A stretch of 64,000 nt of DNA from the NCBI GenBank assembly GCA_016191815.1, contig JACPVI010000079.1, forward strand, positions 22,533-86,532, read 5' to 3'. The position numbers were made by a program, and so were the translations under genes. The stretch is from Myxococcales bacterium (GTDB lineage: Bacteria > Myxococcota > Myxococcia > Myxococcales > Myxococcaceae). The notes under the pieces were generated by a model that did not search any database, was not told where the DNA came from, and saw nothing but the letters and a program-made list of their open reading frames with translations. Below, one piece after another: positions 37,143 to 45,073 of this stretch (the first letter of the stretch is position 1; every line of letters begins with the position of its first letter).

Positions 37143-39065
37143 ATGAGGCGTTCCGCAGCGCTCGGCGCGGCGCTCTTTGCCGCCGCCGCCCTCGCCCAGG
37201 CCCCCGCTTCCGGGGAGCCCGAAGGGGAGCTTCCACCGGTGGTAGTGCCCCTGCCCCCGATGGAGCCGCAGGTCGAGTCCCCCAGCCGGCGGGATCCGTC
37301 CGGGGCGATCACCGTGATCGACGCCTCGGAGCACCGAGGGGAAGCGAAGGAGACCGCCCAGCTTCTCGCCTCGGCTCCCGGGGTGGCGCTCCAGGACACC
37401 GGGGGCCTCGGGCAGGCGAAGATGCTCTCGGTGCGCGGGGCGTCGGCCACCGGCGTGCTCGTCTACCTCGACGGAATCCCGCTCAACGGCGCCGGTGGGA
37501 GCGTGGATCTCTCGCGGGTGCCGGCGGCGATCATCGAGCAGCTGGAGGTCTTGCGCGGCGGCGCCGGCGCCCGCTACGGGAGCGGCGGCCTCGGCGGCGC
37601 GCTGCACATCAGCACCAAGCGGCCGAAGGAAGGCGGTGAGCTCTTCGGCGAAGTCAGCTACGGAAGCTTCGAGACCGCCCAAGGCCAGCTCTCCGCCTCC
37701 GGTTCCCTCCTCGGAGGGCACGGGCTGCTCTTGCTGCACGGCAGCCGCTCCCGCGGCAACTTCCCCTTCCAGTTCGACGAGCAGCCCAACGTCCCCGACA
37801 ACCCTCTTTTGGAATTGACCCGGGAGAACAACGACGCGGCCTTCGGCGGCGGCCTCGCCAAGTTCCTCTGGGCGCCCGCTCCCCGCTGGTTCGCCGAGGC
37901 GATGGCCGAGCTGTCGATCGAGCAGAGGGGGCTCGCCGGTCCGGAGCAGAACCCGACTCCGCTCCGGCAGAAGAGCGGGCGCCTCTCCGCCACCGGCCAC
38001 GCCCAGCGGCAGTTCGACGACGGCGAGCTCTCGATCCGGGCGTACGCGCGCAGGGAGGAGATCGCGCTCGGCATCGATTCTTTGAGCGAGCAGCTGGAGC
38101 TCTCCACCGGAGGCGAGCTGGAGGGCCGGCTCCTCGTCGGCCGGGCGCACTCGCTGGGGACGCTGTTGCAGGCGTCGAACGAGTCGATCTTGCCGTTCGG
38201 GACGAATCCCTCCTGGCTGCGCGGATCGGCGATGGCGTGGGACGACATCCTGTTGCTCGAGGGGGGGATCATCGTTTCGCCTTCGCTTCGCGTCGATCAG
38301 ACCGGGCCGTTCACCGGGCTCTCGCCCAAGCTGGGGGCGACCGCGCTTCTGCCCGCGGGGTTCGAGCTGCGCAGCAACGCAGGCCAGGCTCACCGCGCGC
38401 CGTCCTTCACCGAGCTGTACATCCAGCAAGCGCGGACGCTGCCCAACAAGGAATTGAGGCCGGAGCGGAGCCTGTACGCCGACCTCGGCCTCTCGCACCG
38501 CACGGCGTCCTCGTACGCGAGCGCGATGGGCTTCTACAGCCTCTACGAGGACCTCATCCTCTACGAGTACGCCGGGCCGAACGCGATGCAGCCGAGGAAC
38601 ATCGAGGCGGCGATGGCCTACGGGCTCGAGGCCAAGGGCGAGCTGAGGCCGCACCCGCTCGCCTCACTGGCGGTCGGGTACACCCTGCTCTTCACGCAGA
38701 ACCTGAGGGACGATCCCCGCTACTACCTCAAGGAGCTGCCCTACCGGCCGCGGCATAGGCTCCATGCCCGCCTGTCGGGCGGTCCAAAGATCGCCCGGGG
38801 CAGGGTAGAGGTCGATTTCCAGTCGCAGCTGTTCATGAACCGCGCCGAGACTCTCGCCTTGCCCGGGCGCGCGTTCGTGAATCTGGGCGTCTCCTCCGCT
38901 CTTTGGCGATCGCCCGAGGTGGTCGGCTCGCTGGAGGTGAAGAACGTCTTCGACGTGCGCGCGCTCGATTGGGACCGGTATCCGCTGCCCGGGCGCGCCG
39001 CCTACGTGACGGTGTCGATCGCGATGGATGCGGGAAAGATCAACGAAGTGACTGCCGCGAAGTAA
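37143..39065 (+). CDS. btuB: BtuB-like TonB-dependent outer membrane receptor for corrinoids
   Basis: A 640-residue protein with a signal peptide (about 1-20), a plug domain with LLASAPGVALQDTGGLGQ, MLSVRGASATGVLVYLDGIP and VEVLRGG-type EQLEVLRGGAGARYG segment, then a beta barrel to the C-terminus with typical aromatic girdles. It is the receptor class used for vitamin B12 and other corrinoids; the riboswitch directly upstream is strong support for that substrate. The following gene, 10 bases away, encodes a surface-type lipoprotein and is presumably co-transcribed. Confidence 0.92.
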   Translation: MRRSAALGAALFAAAALAQAPASGEPEGELPPVVVPLPPMEPQVESPSRRDPSGAITVIDASEHRGEAKETAQLLASAPGVALQDTGGLGQAKMLSVRGASATGVLVYLDGIPLNGAGGSVDLSRVPAAIIEQLEVLRGGAGARYGSGGLGGALHISTKRPKEGGELFGEVSYGSFETAQGQLSASGSLLGGHGLLLLHGSRSRGNFPFQFDEQPNVPDNPLLELTRENNDAAFGGGLAKFLWAPAPRWFAEAMAELSIEQRGLAGPEQNPTPLRQKSGRLSATGHAQRQFDDGELSIRAYARREEIALGIDSLSEQLELSTGGELEGRLLVGRAHSLGTLLQASNESILPFGTNPSWLRGSAMAWDDILLLEGGIIVSPSLRVDQTGPFTGLSPKLGATALLPAGFELRSNAGQAHRAPSFTELYIQQARTLPNKELRPERSLYADLGLSHRTASSYASAMGFYSLYEDLILYEYAGPNAMQPRNIEAAMAYGLEAKGELRPHPLASLAVGYTLLFTQNLRDDPRYYLKELPYRPRHRLHARLSGGPKIARGRVEVDFQSQLFMNRAETLALPGRAFVNLGVSSALWRSPEVVGSLEVKNVFDVRALDWDRYPLPGRAAYVTVSIAMDAGKINEVTAAK

Positions 39066-39075
39066 AGGAGGGAGC

Positions 39076-40956
39076 ATGCAGACGAACGCCGTGTCATCGA
39101 GCAACGCCCCGGTGGGCCGGTTGCCCGGGTGGGTGCTGTTGTTGCTGGTCGCCGCCTTGACGCACCTCACCGCGTGCCCGCCCACCGGGCCGGTGTGTGG
39201 GCAGGGGCAGACAGCTTGCGGAAAGGAGTGCTTCGACCTCTCCAGCGACAAGGCCAACTGCGGCGCCTGTGGTGTCGCCTGCGGGGGGGGCCAGGTGTGC
39301 CAGGACAGCGCCTGCCGCTGCTCGGCCGGCGCCACCTTGTGCAGCGGATCCTGCGTGACAACCTCCACGGACCCGGCGAACTGCGGCGCCTGCGGGACTG
39401 CCTGCCTCACCGATCAGCTCTGCCAGTCAGGCTCCTGCGTGTGCAAGACCGGGACGACGCTGTGCGCGGGGAAGTGCGTCTCGACGTCGACCGATCCGCA
39501 GAACTGCGGCGGCTGCGCCGGCGCTGGAGGAACTGCCTGCGCGACCGGACAGTTCTGCGAGGCCGGCCAGTGCAAGACCACCTGTACCATTCCTGGAAAC
39601 ACCGTCTGTGGCCTTTCCTGCGTGAACACCAAGACCGACTCGAACCACTGCGGACAGTGCAACCAGGCCTGCCCGACCGCGCAGATCTGCGAGAACAGCG
39701 CCTGCAAGTGTCCCGGCACCGGGACGCTCTGCGGCCAGGTCTGCGAGGACCTGAGCACCAGCGCCTCCAACTGCGGGAGCTGCGGCCGCGCCTGCGACAC
39801 CGCTCAGAGCTGCCACCGCGGCATGTGCACCTATGATGTGATCGCCGCCTGCTTCACCAACGGGCAGGTGGTGGGCCTGCAGGCGCCGTCCGACTTCAAG
39901 GGGCCGAGCAAGGCGCTCGGCACTGGCCCACAAAGCCTGGGGACGGTGCAGGACGTCCTTTTGGCGGCGGACGGGATCGACAAGCGGCTGTACGAGGCGC
40001 GGCTCGGAGATCTGAGTCAGATTCCCGAGAGCGTCAGCACCGGCGCCTCGCCCAACCACATCTTGGTCGACGATCCGCACATCTACCTGGTGAACTCGAT
40101 GGACAACACGCTCCAGGTCCTCAAGCGCGGGGCGGTGACTCCGGATGCGGGCACGGACGCGGGCGCGCTGGGGATCGGCTTGTTGGCCGAGCTGAACTTC
40201 GGGGCCAACACCTCGCCCCAGGCGATCGCGAAGATCGGCAACGACCTCTACATCCCGCTCTACGGCGGGTGGGACACCGCGGCCAGCGCCGGCCAAAAAC
40301 TGTTGCGGGTGGACGTCACCAACCCGGCCCAGCCGAAGGTGATGGACACCATCGATCTCGGGACCATCGACTTGAAGCCGTTCGACGGAGGCAGCACCGT
40401 GGCCCGGCCATACTCGGTCGTCGCCCGCGGAGCGAAGCTCTACCTCGCGCTCAACAACCTCAACGCCTCCACCTACGCGCCCGAGGGTCCGGGGATGGTG
40501 GCGATCGTCAACTCGGCCTCCAAGGCGGTCTCGGCCATTGACCTGGGCGCAGACGCCTGCCTCAACGCGAGCTGGGCGGTGTCTACCGACGCGGGGATCT
40601 TGGTGAGCTGCGGAGGCAAGGTCACCTACGACTCCAACTGGAAGGCGGTGGCGAGCGAGAAGACCGGGGTGCTCTTGGTGAGCGAGGCGGGCGCGAGGCT
40701 GTCGGTGTGGGCCCCCACCTGTCCTCCCGGCGGGATCGACGCCGGCTGCGAGCCGCCCCAGCTCGGCCGCTTCGCCATGGTCGGAAACCGCCTCTACGTG
40801 GGCGACCAGACCGCCGGGCGGGTGTTCGTGCTGGAGCTGAACGGCACCTCGCTCGCCGAGCGCCGCGGGTACTCCGACGGCGGCTCACCGGTATTGGCCT
40901 GCCCGGTGGGGACGATGGGCTTCTCCAGCGTAAACGATCTGATCGCCGTGCCCTGA
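39076..40956 (+). CDS. Cys-rich repeat and beta-propeller lipoprotein, possible BtuG-like corrinoid partner
   Basis: A 626-residue lipoprotein (lipobox LTAC, Cys34). Residues about 40-250 contain five or more repeats of the form CG..C....SDP.NCGACG.AC, each with about six cysteines, resembling Stig1/myxococcal Cys-rich repeats. Residues about 255-626 have the recurrent short blades (VLLAADGIDKRLYEA, HIYLVNSMDNTLQVL, NDLYIPLYGG, AKLYLALNN) of a YncE-like beta propeller. It follows the riboswitch-controlled btuB by ten bases. In Bacteroides a surface propeller lipoprotein (BtuG) captures B12 for BtuB; this protein could be an analogue, though that is inference from context and fold. GGAGGGAGC precedes the ATG. 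Confidence 0.75.
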   Translation: MQTNAVSSSNAPVGRLPGWVLLLLVAALTHLTACPPTGPVCGQGQTACGKECFDLSSDKANCGACGVACGGGQVCQDSACRCSAGATLCSGSCVTTSTDPANCGACGTACLTDQLCQSGSCVCKTGTTLCAGKCVSTSTDPQNCGGCAGAGGTACATGQFCEAGQCKTTCTIPGNTVCGLSCVNTKTDSNHCGQCNQACPTAQICENSACKCPGTGTLCGQVCEDLSTSASNCGSCGRACDTAQSCHRGMCTYDVIAACFTNGQVVGLQAPSDFKGPSKALGTGPQSLGTVQDVLLAADGIDKRLYEARLGDLSQIPESVSTGASPNHILVDDPHIYLVNSMDNTLQVLKRGAVTPDAGTDAGALGIGLLAELNFGANTSPQAIAKIGNDLYIPLYGGWDTAASAGQKLLRVDVTNPAQPKVMDTIDLGTIDLKPFDGGSTVARPYSVVARGAKLYLALNNLNASTYAPEGPGMVAIVNSASKAVSAIDLGADACLNASWAVSTDAGILVSCGGKVTYDSNWKAVASEKTGVLLVSEAGARLSVWAPTCPPGGIDAGCEPPQLGRFAMVGNRLYVGDQTAGRVFVLELNGTSLAERRGYSDGGSPVLACPVGTMGFSSVNDLIAVP

Positions 40957-41141
40957 GGCGGCGACCGGCCGCGGCCGGCAGGAGAGGCCGAGCGAATTCC
41001 TCGCGCTGTCGCGCTCGGCCTCGAGTCGACCCGTGACGAAGGTCAACCGCCGGGTGCGGTACCGGGACCGGGTGCGGCTTCGGGGCCGGGCCCGGTACGG
41101 GTACGGGTAGGGCGGCGGGAACGGGCGGTGCGGGTCCGCGC
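40957..41141. repeat. Convergent intergenic region with palindrome and short degenerate repeats
   Basis: The region holds the palindrome CCGGCCGCGGCCGG (40965-40978), a possible terminator stem, and at 41051-41111 a run of degenerate six-base units (CCGGGT, ACCGGG, ACGGGT) that looks like a simple-sequence repeat. It separates the convergent lipoprotein and ribonucleotide reductase genes. No gene is seen. Confidence 0.5.
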
Positions 41142-43436
41142 TCAACCCGCGGGCCCTGACGGGAAGGAGCCCTCCTCGGGGTCCAGCTCGCAGAGGTCGC
41201 CCACGCAGGCGAGCGCCCGAGCGCCGGCGGTCTGGTCCTCTCTCTCGTAGAGGACCAGGCGCGAGAAGTCGATCGGCGGGAGCCTGGAGAGGCGCGAGTG
41301 GTACTCCTCGCTCGAGATCTCCTCCAGCGGCGCGAGCTGGTACACCGTGTCCGAACGTGGGAGGAACGAGAGCCCTCCCAACAGCGCCCAGTTCCGGTAG
41401 AGCCAGTCGGCGGTGGCGATCCACTCGCCTTGTCCCACCGAGACGGTGACCGACGGGTTGTGCTCGGTGTAGCTGTGCTTCACCCGCTTCCAGTGCTCGA
41501 GCTGGTCGATCGCTCCCAGGTCGTCCCGCACCACCGCACCCTCGGGAGCCCGCACCGGCAGCTCCAGCACGTAGGTGGTCGCCTGGCCCTCCACCTGCCC
41601 CACCTCGGGGCTCAACGGGAGCTTCTGGTCTCGCAGCATCCGCAAGAGCGGGTCCACCGCGGAGATGCGGATCCGCCTGAGGTACCACCGCGCGTGCCTC
41701 GGGTGCATTCCCGAGGAGGAGTCGACCAGGAGCGACACCGTACCCGAGGGCTTCACGCAGGTGATCGCCGCCGAGGGCTGGATGCCGAACCTTTGCGCGT
41801 AGTGGCGGTTCGCCTCGATCGCCGCCTCCTTGAGCGCGCGGAGGACGCCCCCGTCGCGCGCCGCCGCGCAGTCCCACTGCCCGGTGATGGAGACCCCGAG
41901 GAGCCGCTCCTCCTCGCACTTGCGCCTCCAGTCGCTCGACAGGTACGGGAAGCGGGTGAGCGTCGACTGGTAGGTGCCGATCAGGGCCGCCAGCCGCACC
42001 TTCTCCAAGAGCTGCGCCGCACCGTCGTTCGGCCGCGCCACCACCTCGGAGAGGTTGCAGAACTGCTTGGATCTCAAAATGATTTCCCCGCAGGGGTTGG
42101 TCCCGCACGAGGCCCAGTCGGGCTCGAACAGGCGCCGGCGGCGCTCGGGGAGCTGCTCCAAGATCGACCCCCGGTTGAACAGCCCGCGCTCGCCGCTCCT
42201 GCTCCTGGCGAGGGCGATCCACTCCTCGAGGAACTGGACGGCGCTCGGCTGCCGCTCGTAGACCGCGGAGTTGTTGGCCATCGCCCGCTCGGGGTGGCCG
42301 ACGTAGAAGTGGCCGCTCTTGGACTCGCGCATCTGCTCGTCGTCCAGCTCGGAGAGGGAGATCAGCGCCGAGCGACGCACCCCTCCCATCACCACCACTT
42401 CGCCGATCTTGCAGATGATGTCGTGGAGGTCGACGTTGCGGAGCCGCTTGCCCTGCGCGCCGAGCACCTTGGCCCTGCAGAACTCGAGCAGGGCCTTGAG
42501 GGTGCCAGGCCCGGAGGCCCGGCCGCCCATGGTGCGGAGCCGGGAACCCGCCGGCCGCACCTGCGAGAGGTCGAAGCCCAGGTCCTGGCCGCCGAACCAG
42601 GAGGTCAAGCCGGCTTTCAGGGCCTCGCACCAGCCCTCCTTGCTGTCGGCGACCTGGTGCGCGGGGAGCCGCTCACCCGACTGCCGGCGCACCAGCGGGA
42701 GCTGCTGCGCGAACTGGCTCTCGACCGAGAAGCCCACTCCGGCGCCGCACATGAGCAGGTACATGATCTCGGAGAGATCGGCGATGCAGGTGGGCGCGAC
42801 GTAGGCGCAGTTGTAGGCCGCGACGTGGGTGGCCCGGGCGCCCGGGCCCGCGGACCACAACAGCCTCATCGAGGGCATCACCCGCTGGTGGAGGATGGCG
42901 CTCCGGACCTCCTGGTATTCCTGTTCGGAGAGCCGTCCTCCCAAGCTCTCGCGCATGAAGGCGACGTAGCGATCGATGGTCTCCACCCAGGTCTCGCGGC
43001 GGCCCTCCTCTTCGAGCCAGCGTGAGTAGGTGCGGTAGTACGTCAGCTCGGCGAGGGCGCTGGGGAAGTAGCGCCGGCTCTCCGCCACCAGGCGGGTCAG
43101 CCGCTCGGGGACCTGCCGCGCCAGCTCTCTGAGCCGCGCCCGCTCGTGGCGGTAGAGGATGTACGCCTTCGCCGTCTTGGGGAAATCGTGGAGGATGAGC
43201 GCCTGCTCCACCGCGTCCTGGATCTCCTCGATGTGCGGCGCATGTCCCACCGGGAAGCGGCGGCCCAGCTCCTCCACCACCGCCTCGCCAATCCGCTCGG
43301 CATCGGCGGGCAGCGCCCCCTCGCCCGCCGCCCTCATCGCCTTCGCGACCGCGCTGGCGATGCGAGACCGGTCGAACGGGACCACCCGCCCGTCCCGCTT
43401 GCGCACCTGAGCGAACTTGCTCTCCACCACCGTCAC
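41142..43436 (-). CDS. nrdJ: Adenosylcobalamin-dependent (class II) ribonucleotide reductase, monomeric RTPR type
   Basis: A 764-residue enzyme making deoxyribonucleotides with a B12 radical. An ATP-cone occupies about 1-95 (VRKRDGRVVPFDRSRI). The catalytic part resembles the Lactobacillus RTPR: YYRTYSRWL, AAYNCAY (C210), GAGVGFSV, GTNPCGEI (C449, E451), CNLSEV (C460), VKPSGTV and a C-terminal CVGDLC (C744, C749) that would recycle the active-site disulfide. Class II enzymes need no oxygen, and need corrinoid, which links this gene to the adjacent B12 uptake locus. Start GTG 43436. The 80 bases to the next gene show no riboswitch. Confidence 0.92.
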   Translation of the reverse strand: MTVVESKFAQVRKRDGRVVPFDRSRIASAVAKAMRAAGEGALPADAERIGEAVVEELGRRFPVGHAPHIEEIQDAVEQALILHDFPKTAKAYILYRHERARLRELARQVPERLTRLVAESRRYFPSALAELTYYRTYSRWLEEEGRRETWVETIDRYVAFMRESLGGRLSEQEYQEVRSAILHQRVMPSMRLLWSAGPGARATHVAAYNCAYVAPTCIADLSEIMYLLMCGAGVGFSVESQFAQQLPLVRRQSGERLPAHQVADSKEGWCEALKAGLTSWFGGQDLGFDLSQVRPAGSRLRTMGGRASGPGTLKALLEFCRAKVLGAQGKRLRNVDLHDIICKIGEVVVMGGVRRSALISLSELDDEQMRESKSGHFYVGHPERAMANNSAVYERQPSAVQFLEEWIALARSRSGERGLFNRGSILEQLPERRRRLFEPDWASCGTNPCGEIILRSKQFCNLSEVVARPNDGAAQLLEKVRLAALIGTYQSTLTRFPYLSSDWRRKCEEERLLGVSITGQWDCAAARDGGVLRALKEAAIEANRHYAQRFGIQPSAAITCVKPSGTVSLLVDSSSGMHPRHARWYLRRIRISAVDPLLRMLRDQKLPLSPEVGQVEGQATTYVLELPVRAPEGAVVRDDLGAIDQLEHWKRVKHSYTEHNPSVTVSVGQGEWIATADWLYRNWALLGGLSFLPRSDTVYQLAPLEEISSEEYHSRLSRLPPIDFSRLVLYEREDQTAGARALACVGDLCELDPEEGSFPSGPAG

Positions 43437-43515
43437 CCTAGCCGGTGGCGGCCCGCCTCGCAGGCCGACTCTCGCCCTCTAGCCGAGTAGCAGATAGAAG
43501 CAGCAGGCGAGTGTC

Positions 43516-43908
43516 TCAGGAGCCGCCGTCGGTGTCGTCGGCGATGATCGCCTGCAGGCAGGCGGTGGAGATGCCGGCCAGGTTCTGAGTGGCGCAGTTG
43601 AGCTGCGAGTTCTCCCACGCGTCCTCCTGACCCTTGGTGCAGGTGCCGATCTTGTCCAGGCAGTCCATCCACTTGTTGATCTTCGCCTGGTCGTCCCCGG
43701 TGCACTTGGCGATGGCGGCGTCGCACCGCTTCTTGTCGAACTTTTCCTCGGTGCCGGCGTCGGCGGGGGCGGTGTCGCAAGGCTTGAACTTCGTCTCCAG
43801 CGAATTCCCCACCGCCTCGAGGCGGTCGCAGATCGAGCTGCAGGCGAACAGTCCAGCGGCGGCCAGCGCAGCCGCAAGAGCCAATGCCACCTTCTTGGTG
43901 ATGTCCAC
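43516..43908 (-). CDS. Small Cys-rich putative lipoprotein
   Basis: A 130-residue protein from GTG 43908, preceded by GGAGGGG at a good spacing. A signal sequence (VDITKKVALALAAALAAAGLFAC) ends in a lipobox-like LFAC. The mature part contains seven further cysteines with KRCDAAIAKC and NKWMDCLDKIGTC, suggesting disulfides, and an acidic end (ADDTDGGS). No known family recognised. An ATG at 43932 is an alternative start but lies upstream of the ribosome-binding site. Confidence 0.65.
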   Translation of the reverse strand: MDITKKVALALAAALAAAGLFACSSICDRLEAVGNSLETKFKPCDTAPADAGTEEKFDKKRCDAAIAKCTGDDQAKINKWMDCLDKIGTCTKGQEDAWENSQLNCATQNLAGISTACLQAIIADDTDGGS

Positions 43909-43932
43909 GATGTCCCCTCCGATGGCCCGCAA

Positions 43933-44120
43933 GAGTCCGGGCCACCGGCAAACTAGGCGAAGTCGCCCCGATTGCGAATCATTTCCTGGAGGCGAGCGCT
44001 GACGTTGACGCAGAGGTGGGCGGAGAAGCGCCGCCGACTACGTTCACGTCGCCGTCCACGACCACGTTCACGTCAGCGACAACGATCGGATCTCGCTCAA
44101 TGCGAGTCGGGGCGCACTCG
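43933..44120. other. Intergenic region with possible decayed minus-strand peptide
   Basis: No convincing gene. ACGTTCACGTC is repeated at 44040-44050 and 44064-44074. On the minus strand the repeats read as DVNVVVDGDVNVV in a short frame ending at TGA 43979-43981, but no good start or ribosome-binding site is seen. Confidence 0.35.
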
Positions 44121-45062
44121 CTAGCGCTTCGGCTTGAAGCGCTGCTCCGGCCCGCTCGGAGCGTAGAACTGCACCGCCTGGAAGCCGGCCTGGGAAGTCA
44201 CCCTGAAGGAGTGGCGGCGGCCGGCAGGCATGTGCACCGCCGTCCCCGCCAAGAGCGACACCACCTTCCCGTCGGCCGAGAGCTCGCCCCCGCCCTCGAG
44301 CACGTAGAGCAGCTCGGCCTCCGCGGGGTGCAGGTGCTCGGGGACCGCCATTCCGGGCTCGGCCTTCATCACGCCGAGGTAGGCGGAGCTATCGCCGGCG
44401 CTTTCGGCGTCGAAGTAGATGCGCACCGAGCCCTTCCCGCCCGCGATCGAATAGGAGGGCGCCGACGCTGCCTTCATCACTTTCGGCTGAGGCGCCTTCG
44501 GATCCGGCTTCCTCACTTCCGACGCCGCGAGCGGGGTGCCCTCTTGCGATGCGAACGCGGGCTCCGGCAAGGGCGGCGCGTGGAGCACGAGCAGTCTGGT
44601 CGGCCTCTCCCTGCTCCCCGACCAGAACCAGCCGTGCGCCACTCCCGGCGCCAGGTACACCGCATCGCCGGGCGAGAGGTCCACCCAGTTCCTCGAGGTT
44701 CCTCGCACCCGGGCCGTCCCCTCGAGGACGTAGGCCAGCTCGGCGCTCTGATGGCGGTGCGGCCACACCTCCACGCTCGAAGGGGCGGCGACCAGCACCA
44801 ATGACGCCTTCTCGGCCCCGGCCCGGGCAAGGTCCACCAGCACGCGGCTCTCCGCGTCGACCTTCGGCCTCCGGATCGGAGACGCCAGCTCGACGGCGAA
44901 GGCGAAGGGAAACTTCCACGCCGGAGGCGCCTCGGCGATCGCGCCGGCGTCGGCTGGTTCGCCGGCATCGGGCGGCTCGCCCGCATCTTGCGCCAGGGCC
45001 CCCGCGAACGGAGCCAGCAGGAAAAGCAGGGCAGACGAAGTCATCGCCGCGGCCACTCTCAT
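44121..45062 (-). CDS. Exported two-cupin protein
   Basis: A 313-residue protein with a signal peptide (about 1-19, ending ALA-QD), a short DAGEPPDAGEPADAGA repeat stretch, and two cupin domains: first at about 75-150 (VWPHRHQSAELAYVLEGTA.., then PGVAHGWFW) and second at about 215-300 (PEHLHPAEAELLYVLEGGGEL, then MPAGRRHSFRV). Each has the two histidine/glutamate motifs that bind a metal in cupins. The substrate is unknown. ATG 45062 lies 11 bases after the kinase gene, so the two are probably co-transcribed. Confidence 0.8.
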   Translation of the reverse strand: MRVAAAMTSSALLFLLAPFAGALAQDAGEPPDAGEPADAGAIAEAPPAWKFPFAFAVELASPIRRPKVDAESRVLVDLARAGAEKASLVLVAAPSSVEVWPHRHQSAELAYVLEGTARVRGTSRNWVDLSPGDAVYLAPGVAHGWFWSGSRERPTRLLVLHAPPLPEPAFASQEGTPLAASEVRKPDPKAPQPKVMKAASAPSYSIAGGKGSVRIYFDAESAGDSSAYLGVMKAEPGMAVPEHLHPAEAELLYVLEGGGELSADGKVVSLLAGTAVHMPAGRRHSFRVTSQAGFQAVQFYAPSGPEQRFKPKR

Positions 45063-45073
45063 CGCGCCGACTC

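Noticed and set aside
39200..39840. CRISPR-like or tandem DNA array
   Set aside because: The repetition is protein-level: Cys-rich repeats with varied codons, no constant DNA repeat and no spacer structure.
41051..41111. CRISPR or origin iterons
   Set aside because: The units are short, degenerate and adjoining; they look like simple-sequence expansion in a convergent intergenic region.
43933..44120. Small minus-strand gene with DVNVVVDGDVNVV
   Set aside because: No credible start codon or ribosome-binding site; kept only as a note in the intergenic entry.
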